Part shown: piece by piece, positions 34,101 through 52,590 of the stretch
How the letters are laid out: every line of letters begins with the position of its first letter
How positions within the stretch are numbered: the first letter of the stretch is position 1
Origin: Rattus norvegicus
Lineage: Eukaryota; Chordata; Mammalia; Rodentia; Muridae
Assembly (NCBI RefSeq): GCF_036323735.1
Contig: NC_086021.1
Span: forward strand, 131,771,476-131,835,475
Length of the DNA: 64,000 nt
Direction: 5' to 3'
Notes under the pieces: generated by a model
The model's database searches: none
The model's input: the letters and a program-made list of their open reading frames with translations, nothing else
What the model was told of the DNA's origin: nothing
Program-made: the position numbers and the translations under genes

Positions 34101-34823
34101 GAATTTAAAAATCAACAATTGTTTATATTTCTTTTAAGAGCAAGATCAACTTAGTTAATGAGACGAAAATCATTTATAATATAACGACTAAGATAGTCAA
34201 TTAAATAACATGTATATATTACCTTGCCTTTTGAGGGAAATACTTTTGCAAGGAAAGGATGTAGGCTTCTGGGGTGGCTCAGAGGCAAACATTGTGTTCT
34301 CTCATGCTGCTCTTTTCTTCTCATCTTTATCTTATTCTATTTATCCACTTATTTTCTCTGTCAGAATATATAATTTTGTTTTTGATTGTGGAATGTGGGG
34401 GCTCATTAAAGTAAAAGGAAGTTCTTAGAAACAGGATATAATAAATAGATCTAAAGGGACGATTAGTCGTTACAGGCCAGTAGAGAAACCAAAGGATGCA
34501 CTCTGATTTCGAGGAAATCTGACTTCAGGGCAGTTACACTTTGGCTGGATGAAGATGTGACAGAAAACCAACACCTGAGTCACCTTATGCCTACATCTGT
34601 GGCATTTAAATGAACACCCAAGCCCTATTCTTAATGGTACTCAGCACACTCTTCCAGTCAGTCATTCTTATAGCAGGGCTTAAGCAGCACAGCAAAGCAA
34701 CCATATTTTCCATTAGAGGAAATTCCTTTCAGAGCACCTGAAACTCAAGCACTCTGTCTATGGGAAGCAAAATAGCAATCTTGGCAATTGTCTGTTATGC
34801 CAAGAGACTAGAAACTCAAAACT
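31111..34823. other. Low-repeat sequence right of the CpG island; no exon proven
   Basis: There are no recognisable L1 or SINE bodies in 3.7 kb, unusual for this window. The block about 33120-33440 is AT-rich, free of repeats, and holds words such as ATAAATTATG, AATGAATCATCATT and GTGAATTAC, typical of conserved noncoding elements. ORFs are all under 95 codons. An unspliced transcript or intron of a gene driven by the island is possible but not shown. Confidence 0.45.
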
Positions 34824-34981
<158 letters not shown>

Positions 34982-34984
34982 TTA

Positions 34985-35180
34985 ACAAAAATTTACTTTA
35001 TGTGTATGAGTGTTGTACCTGCCTCAGTGTTTGTGCACTACATGTGTGTAGTGCCTGAAGGGGCCAGATCCTGGGATTGGAGGTAAAGACAGTTGTGAGC
35101 CTCCTGTGGGTGATAATTAAATCCAGTCCTGTCTCTGGCAGAGCAACCATCACTGCTATCCCCAGCCACCTCTCCAGTTC
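34985..35180 (-). mobile_element. B3/B2-family SINE, minus strand
   Basis: Reads TTTATGTGTATGAGTGTT, GTTGTGAGCCTCCTGTGGGTG and ends CCACCTCTCCAGTT, the reverse complement of the GGAGAGATGGCTCAG head of B2/B3 SINEs. It is moderately diverged and has no coding role. Confidence 0.85.
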
Positions 35181-38105
35181 CTCAGACTGCTCTTCTTGCT
35201 TTCTCTTCTCTCCTCCCATTGTCCTTCCTTCCCTCCTCCGTTCTCCCTCCTTCCCTTCCCCTACCTGCTTCTTCCCTCTGCTCATTGGCTTTTCTACTAG
35301 CTACATTGCAGGGCACTGATTGGTAGGTGTGGCCATTCCAGTAGCAAGCTTAGCCCAGCAGGCTGGCAGCTTTTGGAATTTCTGTCCATGTAAATACAGT
35401 ATTTGTTCTAAGTACTGCCCTTAAGCACAGTAGTTAAGTTTGAGTGCCCACTGGTTGTTTGCCTATGTACTAGAATCAACTACCATTTTCAGCTTTTAAA
35501 GGGACCACCCACAAAAGTGTTCCCTTTAACTATAGAAAATCGGATAGGAGGGCAGAGAAAGGAAAGGAAGAAAAATAAACTTAAACTATTTCATTGTCCC
35601 AGGGTGGCATGTTTGCATCTAAGGCCAAAAAGGGATTAAAATCCCAAACATAAGCAGCTGCCACTCCACTGTTTGGTGGACTTGACTGACATTTTCCTCT
35701 GACATCTCAATTAGAGTTAATGTTAAATTAATTTAATGTCTAAAATGCAGATCTGTTGTCCCAAACTAGAACTCTCAGACAATGATCAACACTGATCATT
35801 TAAATGTGGCCTTTAAAAGAGATCATTGAACACAATAAAAATCTGCATATGAGCACACTTACTGTGCTTCCAATTATGGTATAAATAGTGCATAAAGCTT
35901 TAAATTTTCATCAAATTATTGTTTCATTGACATGCAAATTAACTGCTGACATCTAAGTTGTGTGCCACGTGATAAGTCCTAATTGGCAAGGAACCAGAGA
36001 GGATTATTTATAGAGCACAGTGCCACACAGTGCAAGCACAGACCTTCAGCATGCAGGTGTATTCAGGTTGGTGTTCAAACACTCATCCCATTTGGGTAAA
36101 GAATTTGTCTTAAAATTATTCCTAAAGGGACTGGAAATTAGTTAAGTTTCCCTCAGCAGCTTGTTTAGGCATGAATAATTTGCGGAGCGATGGATTTGAA
36201 CTCAAGGGTTTAGAAATATCATTTTCATTCTGAGCATACAAAATAAAGTTTGCAAGAGAAAAGTGAGTGACAGAGCTGAACATTTATTAAGTGAGTTAAT
36301 TTTGAAGAGTAGCTACTTCTAAAGATACAAGTGGAAATTCTATTTTATTTTCTAATGACACTTGAGGTCCTGTTATACACTGTGTCTGAGATTGCCATGA
36401 AAGAATTATTATGTATCTCCATTGCTCATACTAGATTATTGGGTTCTACTGTGGGCTTTCTTTATTTCATGTATGTGTCCACTGAACAGTACCATGAGCC
36501 CATGGAAAGGGGTAGATGTCTGTCACTTGTTCTGTGTCTTCTTCTTCAGGTGTTCGACATCTTGACCTAAGCTCATAAGGTTACACAGATGTCTGGTAAT
36601 TTCTGTCTATAAAAATGCAGCTTCCTAGAGAACTTCACCATGTACTAATTTTAAATTGTTGTTGTCGTTGTTGTAACCAACCAAGAGCATCCAGCTTTTC
36701 CCACCAGATTGGTCAAATGACAATAAAAGACTTAAACACATGGCAATAAAATAAATAAAATAAAATGATAACTTTGAAGGAATCATCTAAGAAGGATTGA
36801 ACACAGCATGAGTGTGTCTGTGTGCTGAAGAGAGGGAGGGAGAGGTGAGAATGTTTTAGTCATAGTGGTACTAGAAATGTATAGACATTCTAAAATATCC
36901 TTGGAAACATGACGCTTCTCAGTTATCATGGTCATTTTAAAACTGAGTATACAGTCTTAACTGTTGCAAACAAGCAACACGTGGAAGTGAAAATATGCCG
37001 CATTTCCAGACTTCTCACCAACACAAATTGTTGTACACCTTGTTAATGATCAACAGTGGCTTCAGGAGTAATAAGACTGTCCTGCGAGCATGATCAAGGC
37101 AACTTTGATCTTTTTTCTGCTGAAGGTTTAAAAGGAAAAAGTACCTTGTAAATAGAAATAAACTTAAATTCCATTAACTTGAAGTAGAACTTACTGTGAA
37201 CAAGATATTGAAAAACAGAAATGAGTATTAAGAAAAAGAAAAAAGAGTCCCTTGCCTTAAGCAATGAGGGTGAAGTAGGGACTGAATGTGAAGGAGCAAA
37301 AGAATAATACCGGTCTGCTCAGTCCTTGGAGGCCTAGCTGGAGAATGTGCTTCTCAGTTTGGGTGCTTAGGAGGAGGGAAAGTAAGGGCAAATTGGAGAG
37401 GAGTAACAGGGGAAAGTGGTGATCAGATGATGGCTCAGAACCTCTGAGATGAAGGCAGAAATCCTAAGCAAGAGAGAAAATGTCAGAACTCTGCCAGGAA
37501 GTACAGTGGCCATCATCATGGAGACAAAGATTTGGAAGTTTGGTCCTAATAAAAATCTGACTTCTTCTATTGCTAACACCTGTGCAACTGACCATGTTAC
37601 AGGAAAGGCTCACCATGGTCTGAAGTGGTTACTGGCTTCAGGTAATCAGCTGCATTCATTTTCCTGGAAAATAGCAGGACAGTTTCACTTCTAGAACACT
37701 CCTCTGACTATACCTCACTCTTAGATGAAGGTCTATCTTCTTCCACTGTTAACATGGAAATCATCAGAAAATGGCCTTCATGGACGCCTACTGTTACATC
37801 AATCCATGCACCAGTATTGACTGTCAACTAATCTGCATTCTTGCAGTTTCTCTTGCAAAGCAGTGGCAAATGTTCAGTGGTTGTACTGAAATGCAATGCA
37901 AAAAATAAGTAACTAATTTATTAATGAATGACTTTCAAATTTCATGTTTATTTGCTTAGCCTTAGGAAACAATCATGATTTCAATAAAAATGTTTATATG
38001 GACAGAATTAGTAAGACAAGTGCAAAATTAGAAACAGTGCCTACCCAAAGATGGAGAAAAAAAATAAAAAGGGTAACAAGAAGAAGATGAAATATAGCAT
38101 GTTCT
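35181..38105. other. Low-repeat sequence including a conserved-looking block
   Basis: No exon is recognised. 35700-36060 is repeat-free and contains an octamer-like ATGCAAATTAA, several ATTAA/TAATT words, CACGTG within GTGCCACGTGAT, and TTATTTATAGAGC. This pattern is often seen in conserved vertebrate enhancers. The remainder is unassigned, with ORFs up to about 80 codons that look like chance. Confidence 0.4.
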
Positions 38106-38109
38106 TATG

Positions 38110-38205
38110 ACAGATTTTTTTTGTGAGGCTGGGGATTGCACCCATTGTCTTGCCCATGATGGTGAGCACTGAAGTACTGAGCTCTAGATAGCCATCCCCG
38201 AGTAG
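38110..38205 (-). mobile_element. Old ID/B4-like SINE, minus strand
   Basis: GTGAGGCTGGGGATTGCACCC and the following CTTGCCCATG text resemble the reverse complement of tRNA-derived ID/B4 heads, at considerable divergence. Confidence 0.6.
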
Positions 38206-38719
38206 AATATTAAGCAGTGCTTATAACCATTTTTTCACAAACTGAAAATAAATAATGTGATATAAAATGCAAAACTCCACTAATACAGGATAAAATGTTG
38301 TATGTGTACATATATAGATCAGAAGAATGTATGGTATTAGAAAGGTGTCCCATTGAATAATACCAAAAGGATAATGGTATATACAGCAAACCCTTTGAAA
38401 ATTATGGTGAGTTTAAAGAAAAAGTGCTGAGAGGTTCTGGTGGGAAGACATCTCTGGGAAGCCATTAAATTGTTCAAAAGCTCTATCACCACCAGGCATT
38501 CCTTGGCCCACGATATCCATTCTACCAACAGGTCCTTGTTAGATTTCAGTACAGACATATAATAATCCCATTTAATTCTCCATCTTCTCCACTGTCCTTC
38601 TGGTCATCAGTTCTGTGATGAGCCTTGTCCTGCCTTCTGTGGCTGTCTTCCCACTCTTGCTTTTGCAGAAACAATCATCTGAGAACTTGTAATTGTACAG
38701 TTTGATACATGGGCCTTGG

Positions 38720-38900
38720 GATTGTGCGAAGTCCTAGCATTTCTGTTTCCAAGTTAAGCTATAAAACTGGGCTTGGGGCATTCATTGCTTCTCTTCTGTG
38801 TTTCCATCTGTAAAATTGAAGATGTCAATAGATATCTTCAGAAGCTGTCAAAAGAACCAAGTGATGATCTGAAATAATGCAAGGGCTATTATGCCATAGC
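38720..38900 (+). mobile_element. MIR SINE remnant
   Basis: The CATCTGTAAAATTGAAGATG core and flanking text resemble the MIR core region. It is ancient and strongly diverged. Confidence 0.5.
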
Positions 38901-44446
<5,546 letters not shown>

Positions 44447-44462
<16 letters not shown>

Positions 44463-44570
44463 TTTTCTTTTCTTTTTTTCGGAGCTGGGGACCGAACCGA
44501 GGGCCTTGCACTTGCTAGGCAAGCGCTCTACCACTGAGCTAAATCCCCAACCCCCATATTAATACATTTT
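44447..44570 (-). mobile_element. ID element, minus strand, with 16-bp target-site duplication
   Basis: The body, about 44480-44554, is the reverse complement of ID. The B-box complement is GGGACCGAACC (44488-44498) and the A-box complement is CCACTGAGCTA (44531-44541), preceded by the T-rich complement of the tail. CATATTAATACATTTT occurs at 44447-44462 and again at 44555-44570, a perfect duplication. The low divergence indicates a recent insertion. Confidence 0.97.
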
Positions 44571-47500
44571 TAAGCTAGGAATTTAAATTCTTCTGAATCC
44601 AGGGTCCCACATTTTAATCCCAGTTCCCAGGCACTGGTATTTGGCAACCTGTTGGTAAGAAATGATCTACGAACACATTTAGGGACAGCAGGATGGACAG
44701 CTGTGTGGATCTGCTTTTTCACTGCTCTCAGAGCCTACATGGAGATGTTCCAGTGAGTGGACTTAGAAGTCCTTCACTGGGGAGGGACTTGCTTTAAAAG
44801 TATCACTCTTAGGACTAGGATGTAAAAGACAGACAGACAGACACAAAGCCTCTGTGGTGTTTCCACCACTGCTTCTACCCAGGAGCAGACATTCCCACTG
44901 GGGGTCATCCTCTCAGAAGGTCTTTGGAAGTGGCCATCTAGGAGTCCAATTGTTTGTTTGTGTTTGGTTTCTAGTCCCTTTATTTGAAATTCTTCCAAAG
45001 AATATTTGAGTGAGAAAATATGTTTGGATAGATAAATGGACTTATTGGCTAATGGAGAGGATTGTATTAGGGTGGAGAAGAGAATTATGAAAACAGATGG
45101 AGTCGGGTGCTCTCATTTCCAACCATGGACAGCACCACCTGGACTGAACTGCTCCTAAAGCCAACCAAGCCTTTCCCTGCAAGGTGCTTGCTAGACAATC
45201 TGAGGAAGAATGGGCTTAAGGAAATAAGGATAGTTAGCAATACACACCTGTGGAGGGGGAGAGGGAGATGGAGAGGGAGAGAGAGTTGCGTGCATGCATG
45301 TATACCCCCCCCAAAAACATATGTTGAATATTTGGAATATGGTGATTTGACAACAACAGTGCCTTTGAGGAAGTGATTCACTTAAAGTGAAATTTCACTA
45401 CTACCTAAAACGAGTACCCAAAAGGAGATATATGGGAAAGATAGACAGACATACCACACATATATACTATACATACAGTGACACAGTAAGGACATAACTA
45501 TTGGAAAGTAAGAGGATACGAGGAGATACCTCAGGACAAACCAGGCACTGGCACCATGATCTTGGGTGTCTGTTCCTCAGAACTGAGCAGTGTTACTTCA
45601 GCTGTCCCATGTCTTTACTATAGCTTCCATGCCACAGAAAATACAGCAGAGAAACTGTATTTCAAATGAGTTAAGCATGCACTTAGGAGCACATCTGTAA
45701 CTGTAAGAAGTGAGCTTTGGAATTGTGAGGCTACATTTCTAAAGTCACTGATGTTTTAGCTGCTGCAGAATCCCTCAGGGTTGACTACTGTACCTGAAAT
45801 AAAATATGTCCTCCATAATTATCAGTTAACTAAGAATCAGCATTAGCCATGTTAAAAAAAATTAAGAATTAATATAAAAATACAGTTCCTGGATAAGACC
45901 CTATAAAAGAGTGAGACATAAATTTTCTTCCCTGTCTTCACCCATATTCAGCTGTACCTGAGAAACCACTCCTCAAATATGTGTCTTCCATCAAAGGGCA
46001 CTGAACTCAGATCTCTCCTCTAATGCCTTTTTAGAATCAGCATATAACGCTTGCTATAGGGCGTTTGTGTATATGGAAGCAGTATGTAACCTGGAATATC
46101 TAATAATAGAAGTGGGTACCACATTGAATTCATACTGCACGTCCCACACATGAACATCTACCTTATGGTGTAGTTGGTTCTCATGTCAACAATGACACTT
46201 AGCAGGTGGAGGCACAGGGCTGAGAGTTCAGTGGCATGTTCACTTTTCAGCAGCTGGGTGAGGAATTGTCCTTACCCTCACTTGATTTTGCTACACCTCT
46301 GAATGATATTAAAGCATTCTGGCACTCTGAGATCAGCATTTCTCAAGGAAGGCACATGGGGATATTACATATGCCTTTATCAGGAGACATGAGAAAATGA
46401 TCCAGATTGTGGGGTTCTGTTCTAGGTTCCCAACACTTTGTATGAGGATCTGCTAGCATGATTTTATTGCGTCATTGGGATGGTTACATTTACACAAGGT
46501 ATGTTGACAGTATAAGGGCCAGGGGGAACATGTCACTAACCTGCTGAACAGATTTAAGTGGTTCTTAGGAAGGACTTGTAAGCCTTGCTGTAGCAGCATT
46601 AATACCTTTATAAAACTCAGATATCTGTAGAAGCAATGTGTTTACTAAAATCAAAAAATAAACCACAGTAACTCAAAGTACTACTCTCAACTCACATCTT
46701 CCCATCTCAGCCAACATTCACTATTAGCTCTTTTACTTTAATGACTAAAAATGCTAATTACTCCATATTGAAGGGAGCTTCCAATTCTGGAGTAAAGTCA
46801 GCTGGTTTACATACTCTTGCCCATGACATCCCGCTCATGCCAGCATTTTGAGAGTGAGTCTAAAGGCGGTGTGGAGCATTTAATCACTTTGTGAGCATCA
46901 TGGGATACATTGTACACTACACATATGTATAAGAAGAAACTTATTTTCTCATGTTAATTTGAGATTCTACCTCAAAATTTGTTACAAAGGATACCTCATT
47001 TTGAAAACCATTTCCTATGCAGTAAGATGATTCCACAATTCTTGCTTCTCTGGAGCTAAGTGGTTTTCCAAATGTGCTTAAAAGGATCTGCAAAAAGAGA
47101 GAGCTATGGGAGAGACATGTGGGCAGTATTCAAGGTGTTCTCTGTCTTTGCAGGGCTGAGGGGAACCACGGTTGCTTTGTCTTGCTTGTCTACTTAGGAG
47201 AATACTTGAGTGATTTGCATTTTGAAATATTTGGTCTTTTTAATTTACTTCCAAATAATTTGCCTCTATATTATGATGCTTTGTCTGTGAAGAACAATAC
47301 TTATACAAGTGTTTCCTAAAGTAAAATGAATGAACATTGGAGTCTACAAAGAGACTTTCCAAATAAAAACCATTAAGGATGAATGGCATGAATTCCTGAA
47401 CTCTCTACCATATGTCAGAGTAGAACTGTTAGAGCAAGCTCATTTACAGAATTCATAGACTTTAATTTGCCTAAGAAATAGAGGGATAATGCTTTTAAAA

Positions 47501-48884
47501 CAATAAAAATAGGACCACAGTAAATATAAAAGGCATTAATGATCTGTCGGTTGACCCTGGGTCTCTGTTCTCTATTGAATTGTCTACTGAGAATCACTGC
47601 AGAGGATTGTATTAATAATGCAGACATTTTTCAAAATTAACAGAAGTTTGGCACTATCAATTACTAAAGTAGGTGGTATAGAGAATGAGTGAACTCGCCC
47701 AATCATTTTATCATTTTACCTCTACTAGAAAACACTGGAGCCAAAGAACTTATGAAATCAAACTGTCTAAGTTCCAGTTTGAATCCACCATAGTACAAAA
47801 TATGTTTCAGTGATATTTTCCCCAGAAAAGATTCTTTATCTCATTTGATAGTGAGAGCAAAGAGTGATCCATGTTTATGTGATTAAATCCCTAAGTGATT
47901 CTTAAAGTGCTTTTTCAAAAAAATAATCTAAAACCCATTTCTTTACTACCATATTCTGTGTCTGCCTGTTTGACTTACCATGTGCTGTTCCAAGGAAAAT
48001 ACTGTGTATTTTAAAAGTTCTTGGGTAAATCTAATTGTTTATGGATACTATGAGAATACCCAGATTTCTACTCTATTAAAGGACTGAAATTGATGCAAAC
48101 TAGTATTGTGTTTCGGCAATTTTGCAGGAAGTCTATGTTAAAAAGGAAGCATTTCCTGAGAAGATAAGACATAAAACAGAACTAGAGACTCCAGGAGGAG
48201 CTGTGAGCTGCTCATAACAAACATGTCCTGGGGGAGATGGCATTTGAGGAGACCTCAGGAAGCAAGAGTGACACATCACAAAATGTCAGTTTTCATGTTT
48301 GTATCTTTTAAGGTCATTTATAAGGAACCTTTGCTTCAGATCTCAGAAATGTTCTACTCTGACTAATCTACAGGTGATGGGCTTGAGATATTCCTGAGCA
48401 GTTAAAACAAAAACAGTGCAAAATGACACAACTCTCTGGGCCCTGCCTTGCCAAGGCACTCCTGTTTTGTCACAATAGAGGCCATTTTTCCTCATGTGTA
48501 GGACCATTGATGAGTTGCTGTAAAAATGTATGGCCAAAACTTATTGTTCACAACAAATTGAGTGTGTATCATTTTAACAACACTCCACTTTCAACCCCTG
48601 TAGAAATGGAGGCTGTGTAGTAGCGACAATTCCTAACCATCCGGTCAGTTTAGATCTGGATTGAGTCAACATATTTGACACATATCTGACTATGCATAGG
48701 TATTTTTCCAGAGTGCCTGGTACACCTGCCTGGATGTTTTCCTTGAATGGCATCCAATAAACTGCACAGATGGTATGACAGGACACTTTGTAGACCAGGG
48801 CCCTTTCTCCAGGGTTGGAAACAAAGATACTATAATAGAGAATCAAAGGACATTTAAAGGACACCCAGGTGCAATTCCCAACTG
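44571..48884. other. Low-repeat sequence, no gene recognised
   Basis: Short GA-rich (45255-45285) and C-run (45305-45312) patches occur. ORFs of up to 98 codons show no domains. No LINE or SINE body is recognisable over 4.3 kb. Confidence 0.45.
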
Positions 48885-49040
48885 GAATGTACCAGCTTAG
48901 GGACCTTGATCACATTATTTAAATTCTTGGAAAATAAGATTGATAGGAAACTGTGAACAAGTGAAATGAAACAATGCACAAAGCATCTACGACAGAGTCA
49001 TCTGTGTCTGAAATCCTCTGGTAAATGTTTACTATTGCTT
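48885..49040 (+). mobile_element. Possible MIR SINE remnant
   Basis: GGACCTTGATCACATTATTTAAATTC followed by AAATGAAACAATGCACAAAGCA resembles the MIR core and 3' half. It is highly diverged. Confidence 0.4.
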
Positions 49041-49399
49041 TGAGGCAGAGACTGTGGAAATAAAGCCAGGCCTTTGGAGAATGGGTTTGTGCGTTTTCAG
49101 CTGAAAGCATTTGAAAGCAAGGAATGCTATTTGCAGGATCAGGCGTGAAGGCAAACAGAGTTCAGGACATCACCAATTGATGAGACGTTCTCCACGAATA
49201 CCGATACAGGGCCAATGAAAAAAAAGGGCCGTGGGAAAAGGAAAGGAAACAGATAGGAAGTTGGAAGTGAAAAAACAAAACAAAACAAACAAAAACAGTA
49301 ACAAGACAAATCAAAGGTAACTTCTACCTCATCCCAGTTTTCCTCTCCCCGATTCGTCAAAACTTTTACTTCTGAAATAATCTGAGTTGTACCTAAAAC

Positions 49400-49870
49400 C
49401 TGTGGTGATTTGAATGTTTATGTTTCCCATAGTCTATGATGTTTGAAGGGCCATGTCCCTATAGGCTATGGTGGTTTTAACGGCCATACTCCCCATAATC
49501 TACAGTAGTTTTAGTGGCCATGCCCCTATAGTCTGTGGTAGTTTCTATGACCATGCCCCCCACAGTCTCAGATCTTTGAATGCTTGGTCCCCAGTAGGTG
49601 GCACTATTTGGATAGGTTTAAGAGCTGTGACCTGGCTTGGGGAAAATATGTCACTGGAAGCAGGCTTTGGGAATTTCTCAGCTCTCTCTGCTTCTTGCTT
49701 GTGGATCAAGAGTTAAGCTTTGAGCTTGCTATTCCAGCCACTGAGCCTGCTGCTGTGCCTGCTGCTTCCCCTCCATAACAGATTCTTCTCCTCTTGAAAC
49801 TACAAGCTTAAATAAGCTCCCTTTTCTATAAACGCAATTGGTCTTGAGGGTCATCATGTGGATTATATAC
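49400..49870 (+). mobile_element. Rodent MaLR (MT/ORR1-type) LTR with an internal minisatellite
   Basis: 49570-49870 has typical MaLR LTR text: AATGCTTGGTCCCCAGTAGGTGGCACT, GTCACTGGAAGCAGGCTTTG, GCCTGCTGCTTCCCCTCC and AAATAAGCTC. Its 5' part (49402-49568) is expanded into about four imperfect 33-38 base units built on TGGTAGTTTTAGTGGCCATGCCCC. No MaLR internal sequence follows. Confidence 0.7.
49402..49568 (+). repeat. Imperfect minisatellite, about four units of 33-38 bp
   Basis: Units begin GTGGTGATTTGAATG, ATGATGTTTGAAGGG, GTGGTTTTAACGGCC and GTAGTTTTAGTGGCC, and the series ends at GTAGTTTCTATGACC. Each contains CATR(C/T)(C)CC followed by ATAGTCTA/TG-like text. Confidence 0.8.
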
Positions 49871-50734
49871 CAGCTTTGCAGTTCAAGGTTGGCTTGGCCA
49901 TGCTCTCCAAAACCAAGCTAGACAAAATAAATGCATACTAATAATCAGGATTGATCTTCATAAAACCAGTTCTCACAATCATAGATACCCACTATATTTT
50001 GTTGAATGTGTATGCAATTAGAGAAAAACAGCGCATGATATAATATTTCTCCTGTATCTATATGCTTCTTGGGCCACACTGTGACCATGTGTATCCTTCT
50101 GTGATTTTTCTCATCTTTGAGAAAACAACCCTCCCAAAGCAAAATAACCCATGTACAGATGTGACCTAACCATTTATCAGTGCAGAGTTATACATAATGA
50201 AGTACTGCAATGAATAAGCAGGGGTAAACCAATGGATGAGTGAATGCAGAGCAAGCTCAGAAATGGTCTGAGTAGGGTCAAAAGCATAATTCTCAAGGAT
50301 CATCTCTTAAGTATATCTGCACCACACCACCAAGTCCTACATGCATAACAATAAATACCATATAACAAAATAATGAGTTTTATAATGGTGATATCTGTGT
50401 ACTTTAGAGGGAAAATTATCAGTATAAGTCTATTCAAAAGTAAGATAGCTATCTATAGAAAAACTCACAGCCTGTTCACATACAACGCCTTGTAGTTGTT
50501 TATTTATGGGAATGTTTCAGAAAACTAAAACAAGATAAAGACATTTTATCACAATAGACATTAATAGAAGTTAGAGACAAATTAAAAATCTAACAAGATA
50601 GTGATTTTGTAGATTATAGCATGTCAATATATCTTAATCTAGTGAGCTACTCAAATAATTACATGGAGAAAATGAGTTATGTTTATATTTGTGAGACAAT
50701 GTAATTGGACATAGTAAGGTATGAAATCTAATAC
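49871..50734. other. No feature recognised
   Basis: AT-rich unassigned sequence between the MaLR LTR and a SINE. Confidence 0.45.
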
Positions 50735-51050
50735 ATGAGTTGGGGGAGACAGTTCAGTCAGTGAAATGCTTACTTCATGAGCAGAAGGGTTTTAATTCAA
50801 TCACTAGAACCCACATACAAGTGCTAGATATGTTGGTGCATGAGTGTGCCCTTGCACAGTCTGGGGCATCTCTGAGGATGGAGGGCCAGCTATTCTAGTC
50901 TGTGTGGTGGGCTTGAGGGTAATGAGAGGTCCTGTCTCAGAGGAATTGGACTCTGTTCCTGAAGGTAACACATAAGAATCCTCGGGTTTCCACATGGACG
51001 GGTATCCATGGGCACAGTCACCTGTACACATACTCAACATGTACATGAAC
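50735..51050 (+). mobile_element. B3A-like rodent SINE, plus strand
   Basis: GGGGGAGACAGTTCAGTCAGTGAAATGCTTAC at the head, GAACCCACATACAAGTGC in the middle and TGAGAGGTCCTGTCTCAG later match the layout of long B3-type SINEs, at moderate divergence. Confidence 0.7.
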
Positions 51051-51324
51051 AAAAATACTACATATAAAATTGTACATCAATATAATAAATATGTTATGTA
51101 TTTATTATATAAAATTATTATTAAATGTAAAAGTCACATGATAATTGAGTTTTGTATTTTAACATCATTTTGTTTTACATTATCTTTCAATATGCTTCTA
51201 AAATTATACCACTTTAATATCAGAAAAGTTAAGCTATGTTGCTGTAATATTATAAAATAAATGCCCAAATATGTGAATAATCAAGACCCTAGGAGAACAT
51301 AGGGAAGCATTTGCTATAACCTAC

Positions 51325-51840
51325 ATGTCTTCCCATGAAGGTAAACTCTCTTTCTATTGTGTATTAACACAGCACAAATGCTATACAAACAACTGTTGTG
51401 GAACTGTTTATAGGACAGTGACAAAGATTGAGAGAGTCTGTAAATGTTTTATGCAGAAACAGCTAAAACAGGTCTTTATTTTCAGAGTAGTTGAATCCAC
51501 AGATGCAGAAAGCCTCCTGTATTTACACATCTGCCTGAGTATTAACATTCCTGTCTGTTCAACAGCTTCCCTACAGCTCTTCTCCCCTCCCCAACCATCA
51601 GAAACCCTGTCACAGAGAACAGTTCCCAAACACCAACAACAGCAAAATGGTGGTCCTGATTTTCTTCAGAACAACAAACAGCAAAGAAGCCTCTCCAGAA
51701 ATACTTTAAAAAGCAAATATAAAAGAGCTTTAAAAAAGTTTCAAGTAGAAAACCTACCACCCCTCCTAAAGGCAATGCTAGGAGAAGATTTTAAAACAAG
51801 GATAGTAAAACTGTTTGCCCAGTATTTTGGTGTGGACTAA
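51325..51840 (+). other. Orphan 171-codon ORF in AT-rich DNA
   Basis: The ORF starts MSSHEGKL and ends AQYFGVD. The C-terminal third is basic and Gln/Lys-rich (KHQQQQNGG at about residue 102, KSKYKRALKKF at about 128), and the sequence around residue 150 (LLKAMLGEDFKTRIVKLFAQ) is amphipathic-looking. A good splice-acceptor match (TCTTTATTTTCAG) lies inside at 51473-51485. I recognise no family and see no promoter. A length of 171 codons is unusual for AT-rich sequence, so this may be a pseudogene fragment, a lineage-specific exon or chance. Confidence 0.15.
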
Positions 51841-52429
51841 TTAGGCTGAGGAAATGGTAGATTCACTTGATGGGCCTAAGGAGCAGCTTAAAAATGTTTT
51901 AAAAGCACACTCGTTGGTAAAATGCATGTGTAGAAATGAGTGTAGGGAATCCTACTTGACCTCTTCCTTGCTATGTAGATTTTAGAGCCAGACATGTGGG
52001 GTTTTTTGTTTTTCTTTACTTTGCTCCTTCTTAGGAATGTAGTGATTGAGGCGGCTCCAGATCTTCCACTTACCATGGTCTGCAGCGGTAGACAATAGTT
52101 CTGAACATTTATTGCCTTTAAAAAATACTAATTTGCCAAAAAGTTAAATATTAACTGAGTACCTACTATGCTTCTAGAAGTATTCTACCTGTCATGAAAG
52201 AGACCACATCAGAGTTGTGGTGTGAAAGTTGGGACAACTTACTGATTCACCCATTTGTCTGTCTCCCATATGCATCCTTCTTCCTTTCACGAACCCTGTG
52301 CTCCCAGATAGGTTCTCTAATAAATTCAGCAATCCTCTAATACAGAGGAACCCTAACCACTGGTTCCCAAAGAGGGTCCATGAAGCATCACCCGATAAGA
52401 ATCTCTGTGGATTTTTCTCTGCTTGCTTT
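51841..52429. other. No feature recognised
   Basis: Unassigned sequence. 52140-52195 (TAACTGAGTACCTACTATGC) hints at a MIR/L2-type remnant. Confidence 0.4.
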
Positions 52430-52590
52430 TTTTGACACAGGGTCTCATATAGCACAGGAGGATCTCCTAAGCGCTAGGATTAAAGATGTGGCATCATTTT
52501 CGACTTATGGAGTGCTAGGAATTGAACCCAGGGCCTTGATATGTTAGGCAAACATGCTATTGACTAAACTGTGTCCAGTTGCCCATTGTG
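52430..52590 (-). mobile_element. B4 (ID-B1 composite) SINE, minus strand
   Basis: A B1-like reverse segment (GACACAGGGTCTCATATAGC; GCGCTAGGATTAAAGATGTG) is followed by an ID-like reverse head (GCTAGGAATTGAACCCAGGGCCTTG). This is the B4 arrangement. Confidence 0.8.

Noticed and set aside
49402..49568. CRISPR-like regular repeats
   Set aside because: Units are degenerate and directly adjoining with no unique spacers, in a mammalian LTR; a minisatellite.
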